Source: Lutibacter sp. A64
GTDB lineage: Bacteria; Bacteroidota; Bacteroidia; Flavobacteriales; Flavobacteriaceae
Assembly (NCBI RefSeq): GCF_022429565.1
Contig: NZ_CP092487.1
Coordinates: forward strand, 2,684,001 to 2,748,000
Length of the DNA: 64,000 nucleotides
Direction: 5' to 3'
A program made the position numbers and the translations under genes. Each line of letters begins with the position of its first letter. Within the stretch, counting starts at the first letter, position 1. Under the pieces are notes generated by a model. That model was given only the letters and a program-made list of their open reading frames with translations, made no database searches and had not been told where the DNA came from. Positions 48,501-55,407 of the stretch are shown one piece after another.

Positions 48501-51500
48501 CATCAATTACTGGTGCTGCAAATTCTATATTTACCGATGCTTCATCAGTATTACCTTCACTATCCGCTATTGTATATTCAATATCTGTAGGGTCTCCTAA
48601 AAATGTTGATAATGCTGTAAACGTTAATGATCCTGCTCCATCATACTCCCAAGTTCCTTCACCTGGAATAAAAACTGAGTAACCATTTGTTCCTGGTGTT
48701 CCTGAAATATCCACTGATGGATACGTAATTCCTGAAGAACCAAACACAAAAGTGTCATCCTCTACTACATCTCCTAAGGTATCGTTTGAAGTTATATCTA
48801 AAATTACAGGACTTCCCACTGGGTTTCCTAAACTTTCATCATCTGCAGCTTCTGGTGCATAATCTATTATTACTGTGGCATCATTTGAAACATTACCATC
48901 ATTATCTTTTATATTATATTCTATTGGTGTTGGATCTTCCGTAAAACCTGTTAATGGTGTAAAGGTTATTTCTCCTGTTGTTCCATCAACATGCCAGTTT
49001 CCTTCTCCGGTTACATCAAAGTTTATAAGCTCTCCTGCAGGATCATAGCTAGCACCTGTTATTGAGACAGATGGTATTACTAAACTTACTGTTGTGGCAT
49101 CTAATGTGCCATCTGAATCTGAATCTGCTGTAGTTGGATTTGCAATTAATGGGTTTACATCTACAGCTCCCTGTGCATGACCTAATCCTCCATTATCACT
49201 TAAATCATCTACTGCAACTGGTGGTATTGGAGTATAAATAATTGTAACCAGTGATGCATTTGAAATATTTAAGTCATTATCATATACCGTATAACTAATT
49301 GGTGTTGGATTTGCTGTGAAATTATCCGCAAATCCTCCTGAAATTGTTTTTGGTGTAAAAGTAATAGCTCCTGTTGTAGCATTCACTATCCAAACACCTT
49401 CTCCCGGAACTGTAACTTCAACACAGTCTCCATCAGTATCTGTATCAGTACACGTTGAACCGCTTGGTAAACCAGTAGTATATAATGAAACTCTTTCAGG
49501 TAATAAAGAGCCATCTGGATCATAATCTGCTGTTCCAGTTCCTGCTAACACATCTACTTCAACATCTAAAAGTGTTGTATTTCCAGTACTTTCATCATCA
49601 TAAGTGATAGGTGGGTTATTAATAGATGTACTAGAAGATGCTGCTGCCAATACGTTACCATTTGGGTCATCTGCTTCAAAAGTAGCTTCGTTATCTCCAG
49701 GACACGGACTAGCCAGTTCTACTAAAATTTGAACAATTATTTGTTCTCCTGGTTTTAATATTCCGGAATTATTATCAAAAATATCTGTATCTCCGGTAGA
49801 TAAACCATTATAATTTAAATTAATATTTGGATTTTGAGTTGCAGATGACGAAACTATTTGAGGAGTCCCAACATGTATTACATTTGATGCACCACAAATA
49901 GCACTAAGTTCATCTGAAACTTTCAAATTCTCTACTTCAACAGTAGATAAAAATAAATTTCTTAATTCTAATTGAAAAAGAACATCTCTATTACCTTCAG
50001 TACCACTAGCTGCAGGTACATCGCTTATAGTAGTTTTGTCTAAAGTAAGGAAAACACTGTAATCAAAAGACATACTTTGTGAATCACAAAGACATTGATC
50101 AGTAGAAGATGTTACATCTGTAGGAGAATTTATTATACTACCCTCACTTCCATTGTAATACCTATCTACATGTACACCTTTAGAATCTTCCCATTCAACA
50201 TATGTAAGTGCATTAGGTGTCGCAGAATTTCCTTCATCAACACCATCAGCTGCTCCTTTTGACATAGCAGTACCGATAGTTTCAAAACCTCTTGAAACAC
50301 CAAGATCTTGTGTTGGTCCTACATTATAATCTATTCTTAAGACTACATTTTCACCTGCTGGCAATATTGTATTTGGTGCTAAAATTCCTTTTTGAGTACC
50401 ATCACCATTATACGATGTATTTAATTTTCCTGCTATAGGTGCATAACCAGATATAAAATTAACAACAGCAGTATTTATTGTATTTGGATCAGCAACAGAT
50501 GCATGGATAAATTGTTCCCACGGCAAGTAATATTGAACATTAGTTGCATCTGCACCTGCAACTGGCGTAGGATAACCTTGATTACTATCATTAGTTAATG
50601 TTACATAAATACTAAAATCATAAGTTCCATCAGCTTTTACTGGAGGCGAAGTAACTGGTATAAACATTTTTGCAGCAACATTTGCTTCAGTTGAATGGAA
50701 ATCCTTAATTTCAACACTAGATGTTATTCCTGTATTAATATTAGAATCTACACTAATTAAATTTGTAAAATTTACATCACCAGAATTTGCAAGTGATGTT
50801 ATACCCTCTCCTATTCCACCTCCATCATCAGCATAACGTGGATCTATATAAACACAATACGAAAAATCAATTACCTGTCGTGGTCGTAATATATTACTTG
50901 CTACTGAAGCTGGAAGAAAAACCCCACTTGCACCAGGTGTTGTGTTTACATTACCAGTTGGAGATGTACCTAATAGATCTTCTTGAGGCACAAAACCAGA
51001 AGATGTAAAATCCACATCTGAATTATCCCAATCTAAGTTTGCATGGTCCCAAATTCCTGCAGTTCCCCCTAAATTAGAAGTGTCACCAACTCTATTTCTA
51101 GTAGAAAAAATTACATTTTCTATACCAACAATTGCATTGTTAGCTGTGGAACCATTTGCAAAAATTGCAACTAAATCATTTGTTAATTGGATATTTGTAA
51201 TAGCATCTTCATAACTTGGGTTAGCAATAGAACCTGTATATTCTATTTTATATAATCCATTTGGATATTCTGTTGATGGTGGTATATTACCTGCATTACA
51301 ACTAGTAAGAGTTGTTATTTGATCTTTAGCAGCATCTTTTATATCTACTATTATATCAAAACTAGCAGTATCTATTAAATCTCCATCTGTAATTGTATAT
51401 GTAATAGTAACTTTAGTTCCTGGAGCTACACCTGTAACATTTAATTCTATATTTCCAGCGTTATATATTACTGTACCTGCTGAAGCATATAGTTCTGAAG

Positions 51501-52068
51501 GATTAGTTAGCAATGTAATAGGATCTCCATCAGGATCAGAATCATTAACTAACAAAGTAGCTTCTGTTGTTATTATACCATTAAAATCTTCTTCAACATA
51601 AATTAAAGCATCGTCTTCAGCAACTGGAGCAATATTTGTAATATTAATAGTTGCTGTTGCTTCTCCTAATATGGTTACTGGTGTTACAGAATCATCAATT
51701 TCATAAGTAAACGTTAACGGTGTACTTAAATTTCCAGATGTTAACATTGTAACTACTCCAAATTCGTTAATTTCATATGTATTCCCCCCTGCATCTATAA
51801 GAGGTATTATACCACCTGAAACTATTGGAGTACCATTTACACTTTTTAAAACAGGTGTATTAGCCGAATCATCATTAGTTAAAATATTACCAATAACAAC
51901 AGGAGAAGCAGCCACATGACTTACATTAAATATTTCGTCATTTGCAGCAATTTCTACAACATTTATTTCAACTGTAGGTGTACCGTTGCTATTTGCTGCA
52001 CCATCATTTGCATTATAAGTAAAGGTAATGACATCTCCAACTACATTACTAATAGCATCATAAGTAAA
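39589..52068 (-). CDS. Giant T9SS type B adhesin, main part (C-terminal of a frameshifted gene)
   Basis: The frame is open from 52068; the GTG at 51915 is not a credible start because the real N-terminus lies in the upstream fragment (52041-52895). Together they would make about 4,435 residues. From N to C in whole-protein numbering (approximate): cadherin/VCBS-like repeats to 520; a unique region 520-1095; three CshA-type fibril repeats 1095-1455; 11 repeats of about 114 residues ending in a CEVLNPTNC-type motif 1455-2715; 13 DUF11 domains 2715-4325; then a type B T9SS sorting domain (PEGFTPNGDGVNDVFEIP ... GWIYLRK). It should be a surface fibre or adhesin of the SprB type, secreted with the help of PorP/SprF. 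DUF11 copies 5-9 are near-identical at DNA level. Confidence 0.85.
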   Translation of the reverse strand, partial: FTYDAISNVVGDVITFTYNANDGAANSNGTPTVEINVVEIAANDEIFNVSHVAASPVVIGNILTNDDSANTPVLKSVNGTPIVSGGIIPLIDAGGNTYEINEFGVVTMLTSGNLSTPLTFTYEIDDSVTPVTILGEATATINITNIAPVAEDDALIYVEEDFNGIITTEATLLVNDSDPDGDPITLLTNPSELYASAGTVIYNAGNIELNVTGVAPGTKVTITYTITDGDLIDTASFDIIVDIKDAAKDQITTLTSCNAGNIPPSTEYPNGLYKIEYTGSIANPSYEDAITNIQLTNDLVAIFANGSTANNAIVGIENVIFSTRNRVGDTSNLGGTAGIWDHANLDWDNSDVDFTSSGFVPQEDLLGTSPTGNVNTTPGASGVFLPASVASNILRPRQVIDFSYCVYIDPRYADDGGGIGEGITSLANSGDVNFTNLISVDSNINTGITSSVEIKDFHSTEANVAAKMFIPVTSPPVKADGTYDFSIYVTLTNDSNQGYPTPVAGADATNVQYYLPWEQFIHASVADPNTINTAVVNFISGYAPIAGKLNTSYNGDGTQKGILAPNTILPAGENVVLRIDYNVGPTQDLGVSRGFETIGTAMSKGAADGVDEGNSATPNALTYVEWEDSKGVHVDRYYNGSEGSIINSPTDVTSSTDQCLCDSQSMSFDYSVFLTLDKTTISDVPAASGTEGNRDVLFQLELRNLFLSTVEVENLKVSDELSAICGASNVIHVGTPQIVSSSATQNPNINLNYNGLSTGDTDIFDNNSGILKPGEQIIVQILVELASPCPGDNEATFEADDPNGNVLAAASSSTSINNPPITYDDESTGNTTLLDVEVDVLAGTGTADYDPDGSLLPERVSLYTTGLPSGSTCTDTDTDGDCVEVTVPGEGVWIVNATTGAITFTPKTISGGFADNFTANPTPISYTVYDNDLNISNASLVTIIYTPIPPVAVDDLSDNGGLGHAQGAVDVNPLIANPTTADSDSDGTLDATTVSLVIPSVSITGASYDPAGELINFDVTGEGNWHVDGTTGEITFTPLTGFTEDPTPIEYNIKDNDGNVSNDATVIIDYAPEAADDESLGNPVGSPVILDITSNDTLGDVVEDDTFVFGSSGITYPSVDISGTPGTNGYSVFIPGEGTWEYDGAGSLTFTALSTFLGDPTDIEYTIADSEGNTDEASVNIEFAAPVIDAVDDDFSVTPINSTDGGTTPSVLTYTPGEDSFNFGLVDATPSGNVVLTPGTAPTPDNGSITMNTTTGEIVVASNTTAGTYYYPYTICENGNPTNCDSAIATIVVEPAVIDAQVDDYTTVVIDGYVGANLGNVLTDSTPGAEDTLNGTQATVGTDLGDVKISIVTPATSIGGGLVPTVDTATGEVTVSPFTPAGDYEIEYRICEVLNPTNCDTDFVLITVPAAEIIAEDDAVGGINGLEGAAGVLNVFNDNEDGPDTLNGIGILDDADPSEVTLTLVAEDSENAITLNGDGTVDVAPNTPAGTYTLVYKICEVLNPTNCESATVTVEVVEAPILDQDDDFSATPVNGFEGNPNLGNIFSDNGSGADTLNGEPAEIDEVDITIVTEATSIGGAPVPEVDPTTGIVSVPPGTPAGDYEIVYNICEELNPGNCSDEATIKVKVALPFILAQDDDFSLGGTAKVNGAEGDPLVGNVLTSNTGSGVDTLNGGQALTGDVTITVVTPAVSLGGLVPEVDPTTGNVSVPPGTPAGTYEITYSICDNLNTTTPPTPGNCDTAIVTVLVGEVSIIAQDDLIVGGNGLDGNPNAGNILEDNDDGYDTLDGLATDVSEVTIDLIPGMMFDPGTGTSVPATGIVPVIDEATGDVSIPANTPAGVYTVSYTICENLNTTAPPTPGNCDTAVVTITVDPPVINAVDDDFTDTVINGAVGGDTVSVLVDNGAGLDTLNGNPADATPTTGNVVLTPGTAPTTTSGGFTMDDETGIITVDPETPEGTYYFPYTICDALNPLTNCDSAVATIQVGATTIDAQLDDFLASPVNGADGNTNVGNVLADNGAGEDQLNGSSATVGTDIGDVIISVITPATPIAGAPVPVLDPLTGSISVLPGTPADDYEIEYSICEVLNPTNCDTDFIRVRVEAPPIVANNDDYILADGNSVNGLEGEVGVLNVFNDNENGEDTLNTVAILADSDPSEITLTLVTADPQGALTLNGDGTVDVAPGTPAGQYTLEYKICEVLNPTNCDNAVVTVDVIVPEIDAVVDDFSADPLNDVNSLDGNPNVGNILEDNGAGPDTLNGVAVDVDAVNITASPAVPDVAVVAGPLPYIDETTGTVIVPEGTPAAVYTIPYTICEELNPSNCDDANVIVKVVPSPIVAIDDTIGNVDGYNGNPYAGNVLLDNGEGPDTINGVAALENEVTITVLTPATSINGGNIPVVDPTTGNISVPAGTTGGVYTIEYQICEVLNPANCDIAVVTVEVEEFADLILEKTVDNPTPNVGDNVIFTITLENEGLNDATTVNVVDYLPTGYTFVDVGPLPSGVTYDEGSGSWNIDIVTSGDSVILTLEALVNATGDYRNTAEVTALDQNDPTSIPGNNNPEEDDFDEVTPVPQAIADLVTTKVVNDNNPNQGDTITYTINVINNGPSDASNVVITDILPAGLTFVEARPIGGSVNTYDAGTGIWNIGAIENATSVSIEIDALVVATGTYDQTAITNRITDISLTEIDPTDVGDDLEEAITVTSSDLVTIKTVSNLTPVEGETITYSIAVTNYGPSIATNVSLVDLLPAGVTYVEDNQSGAYNSGDGNWMIGSINVDETVTLNIVATVDEDTSGQRITNVTTAASGDQTDPDTTTEGFPEDDLDAFIDVENYADIVLTKVVDNATPNVGDIVTYEITVTNNGPAKVTNLVVTDALPAGLTYVSNGAMPSDGTWTAPNWNVDLLESGEFETLIIKALVGMDQGGMTLTNIVSNTQDQVDSDLTEDDDRETIVVTSSDLVTVKTVSDATPSEGDTIIYSIAVTNNGPSDATGVSLTDLLPAGVTYVSDDQSGAYNSGSGIWTVGAIANGATVTLNITATVDIDTAGETITNITTAATGDQSDPTTEGDDLEATIEVENYADIVLTKVVDNATPNVGDTVTYTVTVTNNGPAKVTNLVVTDALPTGLTYGIVSPSDGTWTAPNWSIDLLESGEEETIVIEAVVGMDQGGMTLTNVVSNTQDQVDSDLTEDDASETIVVTSSDLVTVKTVSDATPSEGDTITYSIAVTNNGPSDATGVSLTDLLPAGVTYVSDDQSGAYNSGSGIWTIGAIANGATATLNITATVDIDTAGETITNITTAATGDQSDPTTEGDDLEATIEVENYADIVLTKVVDNATPNVGDIVTYEITVTNNGPAKVTNLVVTDALPTGLTYVSNGAMPSDGTWTAPNWNVDLLESGEFETLIIKALVGMDQGGMTLTNIVSNTQDQVDSDLTEDDDNATIVVTSSDLVTVKTVSDPTPNEGDTITYSIAVTNNGPSDATGVSLTDLLPAGVTYVSDDQSGAYNSGSGIWTVGAIANGATATLNITATVNVDTTGETITNITTAATGDQSDPTTEGDDLEAIIKVENYSDIVLTKVVDNETPNAGDIVTYTVTVRNNGPAKVTNLVVTDVLPAGLTYTANVMPSDGVWTAPTWNIDLLESGEEESIVLEVLVGMDQGGTTLTNVVSNTQDQVDANLTEDDDNATIVVTSSDLATVKTVSNATPNEGDTITYTITVTNNGPSDATGVSLVDKLPVGVTYVSSSTDAYNYGSGLWNIGTIANGATVTLNITATVNDGTLGQTITNTTSELIADQTDSDTTNNVGSASIVPTAYIDLSLTKDVVGDLEFLEVGDMITFEIHVANEGPTEATGVQVTDVIPSGYAYYGIWNATIGTYDKDTGIWNIGFIEVGNTAVLSIEVEVLESGEYVNCAEITAANEIDIDSTPGNGDATEDDYDCASAPPYQELDLRLEKTIVSDDITPLEESVITFEIRLINDGNIEGTEVEVEDLLPSGYEFVTYSSSKGTYEPNTGIWNVGSIMNGETEILLIDVIVNATGEYLNCATITEMHQTDPDLSNNTSCIGTEPISYILPEGFTPNGDGVNDVFEIPFLPILYPNFSMEIVNRYGNKVYEYKHDGNPNTVPTWWDGYSTGRWNFSDDILPTGTYFYTIYFGDNDKKRAPQTGWIYLRK
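41000..43980 (-). repeat. Near-identical tandem repeats encoding DUF11 domain pairs
   Basis: The pair SDLVTVKTVSD.../ADIVLTKVVDNATP... recurs with a DNA period of 729 and 735 bases (for example the actttagttaaaacaatgtc stretch at 42101, 42830 and 43565). Long stretches are identical between copies, suggesting recent duplication or gene conversion and a site prone to recombination or assembly collapse. Confidence 0.8.
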
Positions 52069-52895
52069 CTACCATTTGAAGCTAAAGATACACTTCCAGA
52101 AGCTAAAACAGCTGTAAGCGCATCTAAATCCGTATCAGTGTCATTTATTAAAACACCATCTGAAGCCGCTACATTTAAAGTTTTACCTTCAACAACATAA
52201 TAGGGCCCATCTATATTTGCAACAGGTCTAATATTTGTAAATCTTACCCTTAATCTAGCCGTATCGGTATTTGTACCATCTGAAATATTATAATTATAAT
52301 CAACTCTACCATTTACTGCATTATTTAATCCAGAAGCCTGAACCGTAACATCTCCATTACTGGTAATTGTAATTAAATTACCATTACCATCATCTAGTAA
52401 GTTAACAGGGTTTGTTACCGTAGTAGAAGCCGCAAAAGAATCATTATCAAGTACATTCCCTAAATATATAGGATCAGTTTGAGTATGACTAATACTATAT
52501 GTATCATTATTAGCTAAAATACCCGCAACAACGTCAAAAGTTAAAACAGCAATGTCAAACTCCCCTGCTGGATTCACTGCTACATAGTCAATTGTTACAG
52601 TAGTACCTGGAGCTACTCCTGTTGCATCATAAGTATAAACTCCATTAGAATTCATAGTAATAACTCCTTCCGAAGCTATTGCATTAGGCACTATAAGTGA
52701 AGAACCAATATCATTACCTAAAACATTTCCGGACATACTTGCATTTTCAGCAATTGAAATAGGACCATCATCATTTGCCGTCACCTGAGCATGTGCCTTA
52801 TTATTAACAAGACAAATTACCGCTAACAATAATATAACTATTGTCCTTTTTAATTTGTTTCCGGATTTTTTTTTTGCAGCGTAATTTTTTTCCAT
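52041..52895 (-). CDS. N-terminal fragment of the giant adhesin (frameshifted)
   Basis: A 284-residue frame with signal peptide (TIVILLLAVICLVNNKAHAQ) followed by cadherin/VCBS-like repeats (VTANDDGPISIAENASM, then SNGVYTYDATGVAPGTTV). It ends out of frame in SNGSLLMMLLVM. Adding one T to the run at 52066-52068 restores SNGSFTYDAISNVVGDVITF, which has the same NGxYTYDA pattern as the previous repeat, and continues into the main frame. The two pieces are therefore one gene with a one-base deletion: mutation, phase-variable tract or sequencing error. It starts at 52895 after a 450-base upstream region. Confidence 0.85.
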   Translation of the reverse strand: MEKNYAAKKKSGNKLKRTIVILLLAVICLVNNKAHAQVTANDDGPISIAENASMSGNVLGNDIGSSLIVPNAIASEGVITMNSNGVYTYDATGVAPGTTVTIDYVAVNPAGEFDIAVLTFDVVAGILANNDTYSISHTQTDPIYLGNVLDNDSFAASTTVTNPVNLLDDGNGNLITITSNGDVTVQASGLNNAVNGRVDYNYNISDGTNTDTARLRVRFTNIRPVANIDGPYYVVEGKTLNVAASDGVLINDTDTDLDALTAVLASGSVSLASNGSLLMMLLVM

Positions 52896-53346
52896 ATATA
52901 ATTTATTTTAAATCATTTAAAAACATTAAACACCACCTTATTGAGGTACCCATTAAATGCATTAACTACTATAATTAAAACTTGCTTATTCCTAAAATAT
53001 GAATCTCGTATATTTTTTTTAAAAAAATTATAAATAAACGCAACTCAATGTTTTAAGAATTTACAAATCTTTATGTTAACATAAATTTATGTTAATTTTT
53101 TGACATAACAAATTAATAATTTTTTTTTATTAATCACACGCTTATTAATGATATATAAATAAATAACCATTTTTTTATAATAAACTACCTGTTTTCAACA
53201 ATAAACAGTCGCTAAATAAAATTAACACTCTAAGCTTGAAAAAAACAACAACAATTTCACAAATTGAATCAAGTAAAATAAATTAACACCGAATATTTTA
53301 CTTCAAGACGTCAAAGTCAACTATAATTTTGAGATTTGATGAATTA
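52896..53346. other. 451-base AT-rich region upstream of the giant adhesin gene
   Basis: No gene is supported. It holds the expected promoter region of the giant gene (minus strand) and the palindromic cluster at 53070. The 3' end of the convergent serine hydrolase gene borders it. Confidence 0.5.
53070..53110. promoter_or_regulatory. Palindrome cluster upstream of the giant adhesin gene
   Basis: TTTATGTTAACATAAA (53070-53085) is a perfect 16-base palindrome. The half TTTATGTTAA recurs at 53086-53095 and a related GACATAAC follows at about 53102. The half-site array about 175 bases before the giant gene could be an operator. Factor unknown. Confidence 0.45.
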
Positions 53347-54684
53347 CTATTCAATTGCCACTAAAATTTCACTTAAAAAAGTATCTAAATTAAAATCTGG
53401 ATGCTCAGTCAAACCAAACTTAACAACAACAACATCTTTTGAAGGAATTATAAACACATGCTGCCCTTGATAACCGTTACAAGAAAACAAATCTTTTGGT
53501 ACATTCGAATATACACCTCCAGCATTTAACCAAAATTGCGCTCCATATCTCCCATTTGAAGTATTAGTAGGAGTTTTGGTATAATCTACCCAAGATTTAT
53601 TTAATATCTGCTCCCCATTCCAATTCCCTTCATTTAAATATAAAAGTCCAAATTTTGCCCAATCGCGCGCAGTAGCCCAACCATAAGAAGAAGCAATATA
53701 ATTTCCTGAAATATCGGTTTCAATTACCATAGAATTCATTCCAATTTTATCTATTAGTTCTGCATACCAGAAATCTAAATATTCTTGGTGTGTTTTAAAC
53801 TGATTTCTAATAAATCCAGAAAGTAAGTTTGTAGTTCCAGAAGAATAATTCCAACTTTCGTTAGGTTTACTTTTTAAAGGTTTTTCAAGTTGTATTTTAG
53901 TCATATCTTCAGCTAAAAACAACATCTTTGTAACATCTGAAATAGTATTGTAATCTTCAACCCACTCCAAACCACTATTCATTTGCAATAAATTATTTAA
54001 CGAAATCTTTGAACGTTCGTCATTTTCCCATTCCGGAAATAAATTGGTAGTATTTACATTAATTTTACCTTGTTTTTCCAAAATACCTAAAACAGCACTT
54101 GCAATACTTTTTGTCATAGACCAACCCAATAATTTTGTTTCATTTGTAAATCCAGGTGCATATTTTTCTGCAATTATCTGGTTTTTATAAATTACTACAA
54201 CCGCACGTGTTCTTTTAATGGTATCCTCTGGTTTATCAAAAGCATTAGCTACAGCAGTATTTAAAGCCTTATAATTTACATTATTAAATAAAGTATCTTT
54301 TTGAGGTAAATTTCCATAAGGATATGGTAAATTTTTAGTTGTAATTTTTCTATTAGGCTTAAATTTCACATTTTCATTTCCCTTTGGAAGCAATACACAA
54401 CCAACACCCTCTTTATATATTGCCTTTCTTGGTTTTAACCCAAACACTGTTGACGTAACTGATTTCTCTTCATTATTAATAGTATTTTTAGCCAAATTTA
54501 TTGGGCTAAATCCGTTATCCCCAACCTCAATTGAAGCTAAATCTCTACCAGCTTCAAACGTACAAGAACAAACGCTTTTTGCTGAAAAACCAGTAATTAT
54601 ATTTAAACGCGAATAATTAAAAATTATAACAGCAATAATTATAATTAGCAAAGGAAGTATTCCAAATTTTAGTATTTTTTTCAT
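53347..54684 (-). CDS. Serine hydrolase, beta-lactamase/esterase family
   Basis: A 445-residue protein of the class C beta-lactamase-like serine hydrolase family. The nucleophile motif is SMTKSIASAVLG (SxxK), the tyrosine motif is YSSGTTN (YxS-like) and HVFIIPSKDVVVVKFG is the late strand. An N-terminal hydrophobic segment (ILPLLIIIIAVIIFNY) makes it membrane-anchored or secreted. The N-terminal 110 residues before the domain are unlike the typical enzyme. Activity could be esterase or peptidase; beta-lactamase action is not implied. It is divergent from the TetR gene, 104 bases away. Confidence 0.87.
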   Translation of the reverse strand: MKKILKFGILPLLIIIIAVIIFNYSRLNIITGFSAKSVCSCTFEAGRDLASIEVGDNGFSPINLAKNTINNEEKSVTSTVFGLKPRKAIYKEGVGCVLLPKGNENVKFKPNRKITTKNLPYPYGNLPQKDTLFNNVNYKALNTAVANAFDKPEDTIKRTRAVVVIYKNQIIAEKYAPGFTNETKLLGWSMTKSIASAVLGILEKQGKINVNTTNLFPEWENDERSKISLNNLLQMNSGLEWVEDYNTISDVTKMLFLAEDMTKIQLEKPLKSKPNESWNYSSGTTNLLSGFIRNQFKTHQEYLDFWYAELIDKIGMNSMVIETDISGNYIASSYGWATARDWAKFGLLYLNEGNWNGEQILNKSWVDYTKTPTNTSNGRYGAQFWLNAGGVYSNVPKDLFSCNGYQGQHVFIIPSKDVVVVKFGLTEHPDFNLDTFLSEILVAIE

Positions 54685-54746
54685 TTAATAGCATTAAAAA
54701 TGTGAGTCTAAAATACTATTTATTTTGCCAACTAAAAAAAAGGTTA

Positions 54747-54754
54747 TAAATTTG
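54747..54754 (+). promoter_or_regulatory. -7 promoter element of the tetR-efflux operon
   Basis: TAAATTTG fits TAnnTTTG and lies 35 bases before the ATG at 54789, right beside two inverted repeats. Confidence 0.55.
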
Positions 54755-54781
54755 TTAACCATTTAGTTAAACTATATAGTT
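54755..54781. promoter_or_regulatory. Candidate TetR operator
   Basis: TTAAC (54755-54759) and GTTAA (54766-54770) form an inverted repeat, followed by the perfect 12-base palindrome AACTATATAGTT (54770-54781). Both overlap the start region of the operon, where the TetR-family product could repress its own promoter. Confidence 0.5.
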
Positions 54782-54788
54782 AATTTTA

Positions 54789-55403
54789 ATGAAAAAAGAA
54801 AAAGATACAACCACAGAAGCTACAATTTTAAATGCTGCAAAAGTAATTTTTGAACGTAAAGGAATGGATGGTGCACGTATGCAAGAAATTGCCGATGAAG
54901 CTGGCATAAACAAAGCCTTGCTGCATTATTACTATAGAAGTAAACAATTGCTTTTTGAAGCCGTTTTTAAAAATGCTTTTTTAATGCTAGCGCCACAATT
55001 AAATAAAATTTTAAATAGCAATGATAGTTTAAATGATAAAATAAAAGGATTTACAAAAAATTACATTTCATTTATAATTAAGCATCCTTATTTACCTAAT
55101 TTTATAATAAATGAATTAAATAGAAGTCCGGAATTTGTTCAAAAATTTATTTCAGAAAAACATTTTCCTAATATTCAAAAATTCAAACAACAGGTTACAG
55201 AAAATGTAAATGATGGAAAAATAAGACCTATTAAAGCCGAACAACTTTTTATAAATATTATGGCATTAAATATTTTCCCATTTGTTGCAGCTCCTCTACT
55301 AAAAGGCTTTTTATCAATAGACAATAACGATGACTATAGGCAACTTATGGAAGAACGAACTACCGAAGTTTCTAATTTTATAATTAATGCTTTAAAAGTT
55401 TAA
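54789..55403 (+). CDS. TetR/AcrR family transcriptional regulator
   Basis: A 204-residue TetR-family repressor. The helix-turn-helix is at about residues 27-48 (GARMQEIADEAGINKALLHYYYRSKQ), with the conserved ligand-binding helices after it. It is the first gene of an efflux operon: the TolC gene begins 4 bases after its stop. The layout matches E. coli cecR (ybiH), which controls ybhGFSR. It should repress the operon until a toxic compound binds; ligand unknown. Two palindromes lie just upstream. Confidence 0.93.
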   Translation: MKKEKDTTTEATILNAAKVIFERKGMDGARMQEIADEAGINKALLHYYYRSKQLLFEAVFKNAFLMLAPQLNKILNSNDSLNDKIKGFTKNYISFIIKHPYLPNFIINELNRSPEFVQKFISEKHFPNIQKFKQQVTENVNDGKIRPIKAEQLFINIMALNIFPFVAAPLLKGFLSIDNNDDYRQLMEERTTEVSNFIINALKV

Positions 55404-55407
55404 AAAA

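Noticed and set aside
45141-51008. Several plus-strand open frames of 60-96 codons inside the giant adhesin gene
   Set aside because: They are antisense to a repetitive coding sequence and show low-complexity, Leu/His- or Ser/Pro-rich translations; no family features.
51915-51915. GTG at 51915 as the start of a separate 4,108-residue protein
   Set aside because: The frame continues upstream to 52068 with matching repeat sequence, and the signal peptide is in the fragment beyond; the real gene starts at 52895.
53347-54684. Antibiotic-resistance beta-lactamase
   Set aside because: The motifs fit the broad serine-hydrolase family with many esterase and peptidase members; resistance cannot be inferred.
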